Of a stretch of 42,299 nucleotides of DNA, positions 27,243 to 35,094 are shown in pieces. Source of the stretch: Raskinella chloraquaticus (SeqCode) (GTDB lineage: Bacteria > Pseudomonadota > Alphaproteobacteria > Rhizobiales > UBA4765); NCBI GenBank assembly GCA_002365175.1, contig DEZK01000038.1, positions 1 through 42,299 of the forward strand. Reading direction: 5' to 3'. Position 1 is the first letter of the stretch. The number at the start of each line of letters is the position of its first letter. The translations under genes and the position numbers were made by a program. The notes under the pieces were generated by a model that was not told the DNA's origin, did no database searches, and saw only the letters and a program-made list of their open reading frames with translations.

Positions 27243-28403
27243 TCATTCAGCCGCGAGCGGCCGTTGCAGTTGCGCCGCCGGCGGTTCACCTTCTGACAAA
27301 TCAACGGTGGCGATACGCAGCCCCCTCTGGGTCACCTTTTCAGTTGACAGGATGAGACCTGTCACATCCTCGCCGGCCTTGCGCAGATGCTTGTCAAGCG
27401 CGCCTGCCCGCTCGCTCACCCGCCGCACATCTTCCAGCAATCGCCCGACCTCGACCTGGATACGCCGCGCCTCATCGCGCATGCGCGCATCGCGCACCAG
27501 CGATTGCACCACCTGGACGGCAAGCATGAGCAGGGAGGGCGAGACCAGCACGACGCGCGCCTTGAACGCCCGCTCCACGACATCGGAGAAGCTTTCCTGA
27601 ATGTCAGCGAAGAGCGATTCGGAAGGGACAAACATCAAGGCGATATCCTGCGTCTCCCCGGGCAGCAGATATTTGCGCGCTATGTCATCGATGTGCCGGC
27701 CGATATCCCCGCGCACGCGTTGCTCGCCAGCCCTTGCCATCTCGCCATCGCCGCCATGGCGCCAGGCGGCAATCGCTTCGAGCGGAAATTTCGCATCGAC
27801 AACCAGCACCTCGCTTGTCGTCGGCAGGCGCACGATGCAATCGGGCCGGCTGTTGTTGGACAGCGTTGGCTGAAAAGCATAGGCGCTCGGCGGCAGACTG
27901 TCCTGTATGATGGCTTCAAGCCGCGCCTGGCCGAAAGCGCCGCGCGCCTGCTTGTTGGATAGAATGGATTTAAGCCCGACCACCTCGTCAGCCAGCGCGC
28001 CGATGGCCTGGCCGGCACCCTCGACGACGGCCAGCCGCTCATTGAGTTTTGTCAGATGATCGCCGGTAAAACGGGCTGATTCGAGCAGCCCATGCCCCAG
28101 CCGATGTCCGACCGCGTCAAGCCGCTCGCTCATGGCCTGATGCATGTCACTCTGCCGCTCGCCGATCAGGTGGGTCATGGTTGAAAGCCTGCCGGCAAGT
28201 TCTGATTGGCCTGCCATGACATCGCGCAAACGGTCTTCCATCTCGCGTGCCCGCGCCTGCGCTTCGCCAGCTAGCCGCGTCTGCAGGCGTGATGAGCGCC
28301 AGGCCAGAATGGCCATCAGCACCCCCGATAGAAGCCCGGCGAGAAGCACCAGCTCAAACCCGTCGAGCGGGCGGCCACCAATGACAAGAATCGAATCGAT
28401 CAT
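27243..28403 (-). CDS. rmuC: DNA recombination protein RmuC
   Basis: This 386-residue protein has one N-terminal membrane helix (about 17-36), a coiled-coil stretch (about 40-150) and the RmuC domain (about 155-350). Visible parts are VLVVDAKFPLEAI, which carries the D-K pattern of nuclease-like RmuC folds, DIALMFVPSESLFADI and VVLVSPSLLMLAVQVV. RmuC limits recombination at inverted repeats and is related to PD-(D/E)XK nucleases. It is anchored to the membrane and faces the cytoplasm. Its start lies 111 bases from the divergent def gene. The ribosome site is weak. Confidence 0.93.
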   Translation of the reverse strand: MIDSILVIGGRPLDGFELVLLAGLLSGVLMAILAWRSSRLQTRLAGEAQARAREMEDRLRDVMAGQSELAGRLSTMTHLIGERQSDMHQAMSERLDAVGHRLGHGLLESARFTGDHLTKLNERLAVVEGAGQAIGALADEVVGLKSILSNKQARGAFGQARLEAIIQDSLPPSAYAFQPTLSNNSRPDCIVRLPTTSEVLVVDAKFPLEAIAAWRHGGDGEMARAGEQRVRGDIGRHIDDIARKYLLPGETQDIALMFVPSESLFADIQESFSDVVERAFKARVVLVSPSLLMLAVQVVQSLVRDARMRDEARRIQVEVGRLLEDVRRVSERAGALDKHLRKAGEDVTGLILSTEKVTQRGLRIATVDLSEGEPPAAQLQRPLAAE

Positions 28404-28514
28404 GACACCACTCTAGCTGATTTACGCGTTTGATGAGACCGAACCGTGAACAAATTCACTGAATTTCGCCTGCCCATGATTGACGCTGACGCCAGCGCGC
28501 CCTATCTCGCGGCT

Positions 28515-29030
28515 ATGACAGTCCGCCCGATCCTGACCTTACCCGATGCGCGCCTGCGCCAGAAAAGCCTGCCGGTTGCAGCCTTTGACGGCGAGCTGGA
28601 GCAATTGATCGTCGACATGTTCGAAACCATGTACAAGGCGCCCGGTATTGGTCTTGCCGCCATCCAGATTGGCGTCGCCAGATGTGTGGTCACGGTTGAT
28701 CTGGCACGCAAGAACGAGCCGCCGGCGCCCCAGGCCTTCATCAACCCGCAGATCCTGGCCTCGTCCGACGAACTGGTTGGCTATGAGGAAGGCTGTCTGT
28801 CGATCCCGGAGTATTACGGCGAGATCGAGCGCCCCGCGCGTATCACCGTGGCCTTCCAAGACATGAAAGGCAATGCCCATCAGGTCGAGGCTGAGGGTCT
28901 GCTCGCTACCGTCCTCCAGCATGAGATCGATCATCTCGACGGCGTGCTTTTCATCGACCATATGTCGCGGCTGAAGCGACAGCTCGTGATCAAGAAATTT
29001 GCCAAGGCAGCAAGACAGGCCGAAAAATAG
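28515..29030 (+). CDS. def: Peptide deformylase
   Basis: This 171-residue metalloenzyme removes the formyl group from the first methionine of new proteins. All three motifs are present: GIGLAAIQ (44-51), EGCLS with metal ligand C94, and HEIDH with H126, E127 and H130. The frame is open from 28446, but ATG 28515 gives the usual family start MTVRPILTLPD. It stands 44 bases before fmt, which adds the formyl group to Met-tRNA, and the two form the classical pair. Confidence 0.96.
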   Translation: MTVRPILTLPDARLRQKSLPVAAFDGELEQLIVDMFETMYKAPGIGLAAIQIGVARCVVTVDLARKNEPPAPQAFINPQILASSDELVGYEEGCLSIPEYYGEIERPARITVAFQDMKGNAHQVEAEGLLATVLQHEIDHLDGVLFIDHMSRLKRQLVIKKFAKAARQAEK

Positions 29031-29074
29031 CCCGGCCCACTGTCGGGACGCCAGCTTTGTGCAACAGGAACACC

Positions 29075-30007
29075 ATGCCTCTTTCCGTCGTTTTCATGGG
29101 AACACCTGATTTCGCCGTGCCGACGCTTGAGGCGGTACTTGCGGCCGGGCATCGCGTGACAGCGGTTTATACCCAGCCTGCCCGCCCGGCAGGGCGCGGG
29201 ATGAGCGTTGTTGCCACGCCGGTTGAACTGGCAGCCCGCCGGCACGGCCTTGATATCAGGACGCCGGTCGATTTTCGTGATGGCGCGGATGTGGCCGCGC
29301 TCGCTGCTACGGCTCCTGATGTCATCCTCGTGGTTGCGTATGGTCTGCTGTTGCCGCCTGCGGTGCTGGCGATCCCGCGTCATGGCTGCCTCAATCTCCA
29401 CGCCTCTTTATTGCCGCGCTGGCGCGGGGCGGCACCCCTTCATCGCGCAGTGATGGCGGGCGATGAGGAGACTGGCGTCATGGTCATGCGCATGGAGAGG
29501 GGGCTTGATACCGGCCCGGTGGCGATGAGTGCCCGCTCTTTGCTGTCCTGTGACGATACGACGGGTGATCTGCATGATCGTTTGAAGATTGTCGGCGCTG
29601 GCCTGATGGTGGACGCCTTGCGCCGCCTGGAGGCTGGTACGTTGAGCTTCACGCCGCAGGCCGATGCGGGAATTGTCTATGCGCGCAAAATCGACAAGGG
29701 CGAGACCCGCATCGACTGGGCGAAGCCGGCCAGCGTTGTGCGTCGCCACATTCATGGCTTGTCGCCGTTTCCCGGCGCCTGGTGCGAGATCATGACACCG
29801 CAGGGGGGCGAGCGTCTCAAGATCCTGCGCTGTGAATATGTTGACGCCTCCGGGCCGCCGGCAACCATCCTCGATGATCGACTTGCCATCGCCTGCGCTG
29901 AAGGCGCGGTCCGCCCTTTGCTTGTCCAGCGTGCCGGGCGCAAGGTCATGGACCGCGACACCGCCTTGCGCGGGCTTGACCTGGCCCCCGGCATGACTGT
30001 GCGCTGA
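29075..30007 (+). CDS. fmt: Methionyl-tRNA formyltransferase
   Basis: This 310-residue enzyme transfers a formyl group from 10-formyl-tetrahydrofolate to initiator Met-tRNA. The catalytic domain (about 1-190) starts with VVFMGTPDFAVPTLEAVLAAGHRV. It contains the active-site region LNLHASLLPRWRGAAPLHRA and the GLDTGPV segment. The C-terminal OB-like domain follows. ATG 29075 has AGGA in front. The stop overlaps the truA ATG as TGATG, so the two are translationally coupled. Confidence 0.96.
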   Translation: MPLSVVFMGTPDFAVPTLEAVLAAGHRVTAVYTQPARPAGRGMSVVATPVELAARRHGLDIRTPVDFRDGADVAALAATAPDVILVVAYGLLLPPAVLAIPRHGCLNLHASLLPRWRGAAPLHRAVMAGDEETGVMVMRMERGLDTGPVAMSARSLLSCDDTTGDLHDRLKIVGAGLMVDALRRLEAGTLSFTPQADAGIVYARKIDKGETRIDWAKPASVVRRHIHGLSPFPGAWCEIMTPQGGERLKILRCEYVDASGPPATILDDRLAIACAEGAVRPLLVQRAGRKVMDRDTALRGLDLAPGMTVR

Positions 30008-30810
30008 TGCCGCGTTATCGCCTCGATATCGAGTATGACGGGCGCCCTTTCAGGGGCTGGCAGTATCAGAGCGATGCCTTGACCGTGCAAGGCGTCATCG
30101 AGGCCGCCTTGTTCGCGCTCACCGGCGCGACGATCCGCGTCAACGGCGCCGGCCGCACCGATGCCGGCGTCCATGCGCTGGGCCAGGTCGCCCATGCCGA
30201 TCTGCCGCGCTCCTGGGCGCCAGGCCGCCTGCGCGATGGCATCAACGCCATGCTGCGCCCCCATCCGGTGTCGATCCTCGGCGCATCCGAGGTGGCGGAC
30301 GGTTTCGATGCCCGTTTCAGTGCTCGCGGGCGCGCTTATCGCTATCTTATTCTCGACCGCCGCAGCCCGCCAGCACTTGACAGCGGGCTCGTCTGGCATG
30401 CGCGCCGCCGCCTCGATGCGCACGCCATGAACCATGCCGCCCGCCATCTCCTCGGCCATCATGATTTCACCACCTTCCGCAATGTCGATTGCCAGGCGAA
30501 ATCGCCGATGAAGACGCTGCGTCATCTGGCTGTGCGCCGTCATGGCGACCAGGTGATCGTTGAGGTCGAGGCGCGTTCGTTTCTCCACAATCAGGTGCGC
30601 TCGATGGTGGGCTCGCTGAAGCGGGTAGGCGAGGGCACCAGGCCTGACGAGTGGATTGCTGAAATTCTCGAGGCCCGCTCGCGCGAGCGCTGTGGCGCGC
30701 TCGCCCCTCCCGACGGCCTTTATCTCACAAGCGTGTCTTATGCCGCGCCGTCACAGGCCGGCGAGGACATCACCGATCCGGCCGATGAGGAGGCTGAGGG
30801 CGAGGTCTAG
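30007..30810 (+). CDS. truA: tRNA pseudouridine(38-40) synthase
   Basis: This 267-residue enzyme isomerises uridines 38-40 of the tRNA anticodon arm. The catalytic aspartate is D52 in GRTDAGVHALGQ. Further family segments are the start YDGRPFRGWQ, FDARFSARGRAYRYLI and the late FLHNQVRSMVGSLKRVGEG. It begins on the stop of fmt and ends with an acidic tail (DPADEEAEGEV). The last 60 bases also encode the end of a membrane protein on the opposite strand. Confidence 0.96.
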   Translation: MPRYRLDIEYDGRPFRGWQYQSDALTVQGVIEAALFALTGATIRVNGAGRTDAGVHALGQVAHADLPRSWAPGRLRDGINAMLRPHPVSILGASEVADGFDARFSARGRAYRYLILDRRSPPALDSGLVWHARRRLDAHAMNHAARHLLGHHDFTTFRNVDCQAKSPMKTLRHLAVRRHGDQVIVEVEARSFLHNQVRSMVGSLKRVGEGTRPDEWIAEILEARSRERCGALAPPDGLYLTSVSYAAPSQAGEDITDPADEEAEGEV

Positions 30811-31341
30811 GGCAACGATTGCCGCCGCGATCGCTGCACTCGTTTGCAGCACGGATCTGGCGATAAACCAGCCAAATCTGAGCACAACAATCAGGAAGAC
30901 GTAGGTTGCAAGCGTCGTCACCAGAATGGGGACGAGGTCAAGCCCATAGGCAATCGTTGGCAGCGACGTAAGGGCAGCCGAGGGCAGGGCGGTCCAGTTT
31001 CTGACGGTGATGTAGGCCGCATAACGCGCCCCCAGCTGCAGCCTGCGGGTGACGACGACCATGACAAGCGGAAACGCGAACCAGTCGACGATGAAGGTGA
31101 GCGCTCGCACCAGAAAGAACCGCCCGTCGCTGAAATCGTCAGACGAGAAACGCTCGCTCAGCAATAGGTTGCGTTCGGTCAGCACCGATGAGGCATAAAT
31201 CGGTGCCACCAGGACAATCACCCAGAAGGAGCGGAAGAACCCTTCAGCCGACAGATCAAAACGCTCGAGCCCCTTGGGATCGCCACAGAAGAGGCGCCAC
31301 GCCCCGGCCATCGCTTCTCTGATGTCGGCTCCGCTTGGCAT
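30751..31341 (-). CDS. Small conserved-looking integral membrane protein
   Basis: This 196-residue protein has about four to five hydrophobic helices: near residues 35-50, 85-101, 120-140 and then two close ones at about 135-160 and 165-190. The soluble N-terminus has RLFCGDPKGLERFDLSAEGFFRSFW. I know no enzymatic motif in it. It follows dapE by 3 bases and shares 60 bases with the 3' end of truA on the other strand, so coding in both strands supports a real but weakly placed gene end. Its packing with dapE suggests co-expression, not function. Confidence 0.72.
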   Translation of the reverse strand: MPSGADIREAMAGAWRLFCGDPKGLERFDLSAEGFFRSFWVIVLVAPIYASSVLTERNLLLSERFSSDDFSDGRFFLVRALTFIVDWFAFPLVMVVVTRRLQLGARYAAYITVRNWTALPSAALTSLPTIAYGLDLVPILVTTLATYVFLIVVLRFGWFIARSVLQTSAAIAAAIVALDLALSLLIGRIGDVLAGL

Positions 31342-31344
31342 CGC

Positions 31345-32526
31345 TCACGCCCTGGCCGAATGATCGAAATAAGTAGCGATAACCGCAGCGTAGATCGCTT
31401 GCAGTCGGGCAAGCTCATCGATGACCACATGTTCGTCGATCTGATGCATGGTTTTGCCGACAAGGCCAAGCTCGATGACCGGGCAGTAATCCTTGATGAA
31501 GCGCGCATCCGACGTGCCGCCGGACGTTGAATAGGCGGGCGTCTTGCCGGTCATTGCCGCGACGGCCTGCGCGACATGGTCCAGAAAGGCGCCGGGTTCG
31601 GTACGGAAGGCCTGCGAATTGCCGCGCACCGCTTCGAGCGCGTAGGCGGAGGGTCCGGCGACCGGATCAAGGCGGCGTCTGATCTCGCTCTCAAGTCGCT
31701 CAAGCGTCCACAGATCGTTGAAGCGGACATTGAGCTTTGCCCGCGCCGTTTCGGGAATGACATTGAAGGCACCGGTGCCGGCCTCGACCCCGACGATCTC
31801 GAGGTTCGATGCGTCAAACCACGGCGTGCCATGATCGAGCGGTGAGGCGAGTTCAGCCAGCAGTGCCATCAGCCGCGGCAGCGGATTATCCGCCAGATGG
31901 GGGTAAGCGACATGTCCCTGTCGCCCGCGCACCGTCAGGTTTGCCGAATAGGAGCCGCGCCGGCCGATCTTGATGGTATCACCGACGCTCTCGCTGCTTG
32001 TTGGTTCCCCGACAATGCAATGGTCGAAGCGCTCGCCGCGTCTGGTCGCCCAGTCGAGCAGTTTGACGGTACCGTTGACCGACGGCCCTTCCTCATCGCC
32101 CGTGATCAGAAAGACGATCGATCCATGGGCGAGGCGGCCCTGCGCGACATGGTCAAGGGCAGCGGCGGTGAAGGCGGCAATCCCGCCCTTCATGTCTGTT
32201 GCCCCTCTGCCATAGAGCAGGCCGTCCCGGATCAAAGCTGCGAACGGGTGGGCTGACCAGGCTGTGATATCGCCCGGCGGTACCACATCCGTGTGCCCCG
32301 CGAACGCCAGCACGGGTGATGATGTGCCGATGCGCGCATAAAGGTTTTCAACGTCCGGCGTACCGGCGTCATGGAATACCGGGCGCTCGGTCATAAACCC
32401 CGCTGGTCGCAAGACCTCTTCGAGGTAGTCAAGCGCACCAGCTTGCGCAGGGGTCACCGACGGACAGCGAATGAGCCCTTGGGCCAGCGTCAGCGCGGAA
32501 GCGGGTGATGAGGATATAGTGCCCAT
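31345..32526 (-). CDS. dapE: Succinyl-diaminopimelate desuccinylase
   Basis: This 393-residue M20-family enzyme removes succinate from N-succinyl-LL-diaminopimelate in lysine and meso-diaminopimelate synthesis, and so supplies the cell wall. Metal-binding and catalytic motifs are visible: FAGHTDVVPPG, GRGATDMKGG, TGDEEGPSVNG and the C-terminal TSGGTSDARFIKDY. The dimerisation insert lies at about 190-300. The frame is open from 32562. ATG 32526 gives a length closer to the family. Confidence 0.94.
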   Translation of the reverse strand: MGTISSSPASALTLAQGLIRCPSVTPAQAGALDYLEEVLRPAGFMTERPVFHDAGTPDVENLYARIGTSSPVLAFAGHTDVVPPGDITAWSAHPFAALIRDGLLYGRGATDMKGGIAAFTAAALDHVAQGRLAHGSIVFLITGDEEGPSVNGTVKLLDWATRRGERFDHCIVGEPTSSESVGDTIKIGRRGSYSANLTVRGRQGHVAYPHLADNPLPRLMALLAELASPLDHGTPWFDASNLEIVGVEAGTGAFNVIPETARAKLNVRFNDLWTLERLESEIRRRLDPVAGPSAYALEAVRGNSQAFRTEPGAFLDHVAQAVAAMTGKTPAYSTSGGTSDARFIKDYCPVIELGLVGKTMHQIDEHVVIDELARLQAIYAAVIATYFDHSARA

Positions 32527-32581
32527 GGTGCGGGGATTAAGCGGGGCATGTCCGCCGGTCAACCGGGCAAGAGAAATTTAC

Positions 32582-32602
32582 AACACACGCATAAAGTGTG
32601 TT
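32582..32602. promoter_or_regulatory. Perfect inverted repeat upstream of the LuxR-type gene
   Basis: AACACAC (32582-32588) and GTGTGTT (32596-32602) are perfect 7-bp arms around GCATAAA, giving a 21-base dyad. It lies 65 bases before the LuxR-type ATG in an AT-rich stretch, with TTTACA (32577-32582) and TTTATT or TATTAT (32601-32612) as possible promoter elements overlapping it. Length and symmetry fit an operator of a LuxR-family dimer, but the arms are not the classical lux box. A weak TCCC/GGGA element follows at about 32613-32625. Confidence 0.45.
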
Positions 32603-32666
32603 TATTTATTATTCCCGTTATGGGATAGGTTGATTCGTTCACTCGCTCCAAAAGAATGAGCCTCCC

Positions 32667-33395
32667 ATGCACCTGATCAGACCGACCGTGGAATTTCGTG
32701 GTTCAACCGGCGTTCCGTCTTCTGTTTCAAGCGTGCCGACGGCCTTGGCCCCGCCGCCAACGATGGCCGAGCATCTGCGCCGTGTGCTTGAGCTTGACCA
32801 TTTGCACCTGGTGATGATGGTCGAGGATGAGACGAGTGACAGAAGCGTCAGGATACTTTTTTCGACCTGGAGCAGCCGTATACAGGCGCGCGCCCTTGCC
32901 GCGCACTGGCATTTCGGCACTCTCGCGACTGCCGCGCGGCGCGCGCGTGGCGGTGTGCTGACACCGGCGGATATGACGCAGGCATCCTTGCTTGCCGAAG
33001 CGCAGGTGTCGGTCGCCGATATGGCTGAACTGGGTCCGCAATGGCTGTTTGCTGTTCCCCGACGGGCTGGTCTTGCAAGCGAGATATGGGCTGGCCGCAA
33101 TCGGCCGTTGAGCGCAATCGACGAAGGCTTGATCGGCGCCATCGCCCTTCCCCTGCTGCGTTCCATCTCGCAACGCTATGCCCGCCTTTCGGGTAAACCG
33201 CGACGGCTGACGCCACGCGAGGTCGAATGCCTCAGATGGGCAAGCGAAGGCAGGACGTCGGAAGACATCGCCGGACTGCTTGATATCGCCCAGACGACGG
33301 TCGAAACCCATTTCAAGCATGCGGCCGCGAAGCTTGGCGCCCAGAACCGTTCGCACGCCGTGGCAGAGGCCTTGCGCAGCGGCGTGATTGCTTAA
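32667..33395 (+). CDS. LuxR-family transcriptional regulator (orphan, degenerate sensor domain)
   Basis: This 242-residue regulator has a C-terminal LuxR-type helix-turn-helix (about 181-239) with LTPREVECLRWASEGRTSEDIA and TTVETHFKHAAAKLGAQNR, a strong match. The N-terminal part (about 33-165) has the size of an acyl-homoserine-lactone-binding domain. I do not see the usual conserved Tyr and Asp-Pro pattern after the STWSS segment, so its ligand is unknown. No luxI-like synthase is in the window, which makes it a candidate orphan or solo regulator. It is preceded by a perfect dyad and converges with a response-regulator gene, with 12 bases between the stops. Confidence 0.87.
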   Translation: MHLIRPTVEFRGSTGVPSSVSSVPTALAPPPTMAEHLRRVLELDHLHLVMMVEDETSDRSVRILFSTWSSRIQARALAAHWHFGTLATAARRARGGVLTPADMTQASLLAEAQVSVADMAELGPQWLFAVPRRAGLASEIWAGRNRPLSAIDEGLIGAIALPLLRSISQRYARLSGKPRRLTPREVECLRWASEGRTSEDIAGLLDIAQTTVETHFKHAAAKLGAQNRSHAVAEALRSGVIA

Positions 33396-33407
33396 ACACG
33401 CGACAGT

Positions 33408-33893
33408 TTATGGCATCAGCGATGCGCCTGGCGCATCGGTTTGTTCGGCGAAATAGTAGACTTCGCCGTGAAACCACACATCGATAATCATCTGCCGTAA
33501 CGTGTCGGCATCCTCGCGGCGCAGTTCCTTGTTGAGCGCGGCATTGGCGCCGAGCGCCAGCGCCTGACGCAGGATCGCATCGTCGCGAACGCCTGTGAGG
33601 ACGACAACCTGAACGGCGTTGTAGCGGGCATCAGCCCGTAGCCAGGCTAGAAATTCAAGACCGGTCATGACCGGCATCTGGATATCGAGCAAAATGAGGT
33701 CCGGGAGGCCGACAGCGCTGTCGTTTGCCACGCGGCGGATGTAGTCCACAGCCTGGCGGCCATTCACCAGTTCGCGGCAATAGATATGGTGCGAGGAGCG
33801 ATGCAGCACACGGCGCAGCAACGCCGCCTCGTCAGCATCATCCTCAACCAGGAGGAAATGGACATCGGCAATCTCTCGTCGCTCAACCAGCAT
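33408..33893 (-). CDS. Single-domain response regulator (CheY/Rcp1-like)
   Basis: This protein of about 161 residues consists of one receiver domain and no output domain. The acidic pocket is E17-D18-D19, the phosphorylation site D70 in LLDIQMPVMTG, the threonine T100 in VVLTG and the lysine K122. The usual proline after that lysine is glutamate (NKEL). Residues 128-161 form a tail without recognisable fold. ATG 33893 is preceded by a good GGAGGG site, whereas an upstream TTG at 33983 has none. It may be a phosphate relay or sink for a kinase elsewhere, since no histidine kinase is in the window. Confidence 0.88.
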   Translation of the reverse strand: MLVERREIADVHFLLVEDDADEAALLRRVLHRSSHHIYCRELVNGRQAVDYIRRVANDSAVGLPDLILLDIQMPVMTGLEFLAWLRADARYNAVQVVVLTGVRDDAILRQALALGANAALNKELRREDADTLRQMIIDVWFHGEVYYFAEQTDAPGASLMP

Positions 33894-33979
33894 TTCACCC
33901 TCCGGGCGATCCGTTCCGTCTTGTACCACGCAGCTTTCTGCTACCTGCTGGCTTAAGCCATTCAAGCATTGCTCAATTT

Positions 33980-33997
33980 CCAACGTCTTAAAGTTGG
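33980..33997. promoter_or_regulatory. Small dyad upstream of the response regulator
   Basis: CCAAC (33980-33984) and GTTGG (33993-33997) form a perfect 5-bp inverted repeat with an 8-base spacer, 87 bases upstream of the response-regulator ATG. The remaining 296-base divergent region (33894-34189) between this gene and the SDR gene shows nothing else I can support. A match this short can arise by chance. Confidence 0.2.
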
Positions 33998-34189
33998 CAA
34001 GCGCAACCTGAGATCGACGTCACCAAAAATCGGGAACGGCAAATCGACAAAATGGTATGATTCGCTGGCCAGTTGGCCGCGTTGCCTGCATGGATTTTTC
34101 CGCCCGGATCGTCACGAAGTCGTGCATCGATCGTGTTTGGCAGAGCTGCCAGGCGGACGGTAGAACGCATCACGCCAAAGGAGAACAGC

Positions 34190-34873
34190 ATGTCAGCAAG
34201 GTGCAGGGCCCTTATCGTCGGCGTCGGCGATGGATTATCAGCCTCGCTCGCCCGTCTGTTGCATGGTGAGGGCTACTCAGTGGCCCTTGCCGCCCGCAAC
34301 ATCGCCAAACTCGGCGATCTTGCCAGGGCGACGAAAGCAAGCGTCCACACATGCGATGCGAGTGACGCAGACGACGTCGCCGCTCTGTTCTCCGAGGTTG
34401 GCAGCGATCTCGACGTGGTGATTTATAATCCGTCGTTTCGTGTCCGTGGCCCGCTTGCCGACCTCAACCCTGGTGATGTGCGCAAAACACTTGATATCAC
34501 CGCGTTCGGTGCCTTCCTCGTCGGCCAGCAGGCGGTGCGCGCGATGCTGAAGCGTGGCGGCGGCACAATCCTCTTCACCGGCGCCTCGGCCGGCGTGAAA
34601 GGCTATCCCCAGTCGGCGCCCTTTGCGATGGGCAAGTTTGCCCTGCGCGGGCTTGCCCAGTCCATGGCTCGCGAATTCCATCCTCAAGGCATCCATATTG
34701 CCCATGTCATCATCGACGGGGCTATTCTGTCCGCCCGTTATCCTGATGCTGAAGGCAAGCACGACAAGCTCCATCCCGACGCCATCGCCCGCGCCTATCT
34801 CGACCTCATCAACCAGGAGCGCTCCTGCTGGAGCTGGGAGATCGAGGTACGACCCTGGGTTGAAAAGTTCTGA
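34190..34873 (+). CDS. Atypical short-chain dehydrogenase/reductase family protein
   Basis: This SDR-fold protein of 227 residues has a nucleotide-binding start ALIVGVGDGLSASLARLL (about 7-24), N80 in the YNPS position and S133 in FTGASAG. At the place of the catalytic YxxxK motif it reads FAMGK (145-149), so the tyrosine is phenylalanine. The match around it (KFALRGLAQSMAREFHPQGIHIAHVIIDG) is still strong. The protein either uses another proton donor or has a binding rather than a redox role. Such FAMGK-type members exist in alphaproteobacteria. ATG 34190 has an AAGGAG site, while the frame is open from 34073 without support. Confidence 0.87.
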   Translation: MSARCRALIVGVGDGLSASLARLLHGEGYSVALAARNIAKLGDLARATKASVHTCDASDADDVAALFSEVGSDLDVVIYNPSFRVRGPLADLNPGDVRKTLDITAFGAFLVGQQAVRAMLKRGGGTILFTGASAGVKGYPQSAPFAMGKFALRGLAQSMAREFHPQGIHIAHVIIDGAILSARYPDAEGKHDKLHPDAIARAYLDLINQERSCWSWEIEVRPWVEKF

Positions 34874-34920
34874 GAATCGCCGGGCTCGTGGTCGGATCGC
34901 AGAACTCGTCGCAATCGTTC

Positions 34921-34980
34921 CTTACGTTACGTAAGTTGTTGTGACAAAACGGACACAAAACGATGCTTTCGTCACAAAAC
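34921..34980. promoter_or_regulatory. Dyad and three ACAAAAC repeats upstream of the autotransporter
   Basis: In the 221-base gap before the autotransporter, CTTACG (34921-34926) and CGTAAG (34930-34935) form a perfect inverted repeat with spacer TTA. Three direct copies of ACAAAAC follow at 34944, 34955 and 34974 (start-to-start 11 and 19). This resembles a multi-site operator, but no known regulator can be assigned. No sure promoter elements are seen downstream of it. Confidence 0.35.
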
Positions 34981-35094
34981 CGACGTGGAAAGGCCTGGAC
35001 CGGTCGAGGCGCGCTTGCCTGTTAAACGGGCAGTAAGATAGTTTTTCCGGCAACACGCGCTGTTCATGCGCTTGACTGTTTCCGGGGGGGTATC

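Noticed and set aside
29752..30588. Minus-strand open frame (278 codons) across fmt and truA
   Set aside because: It is opposite two intact, coupled core genes and shows no family match or ribosome site.
34030..34080. GGAAC element considered as an EcfG-type stress promoter before the SDR gene
   Set aside because: GGAAC occurs, but no CGTT-type -10 element follows at the expected distance.
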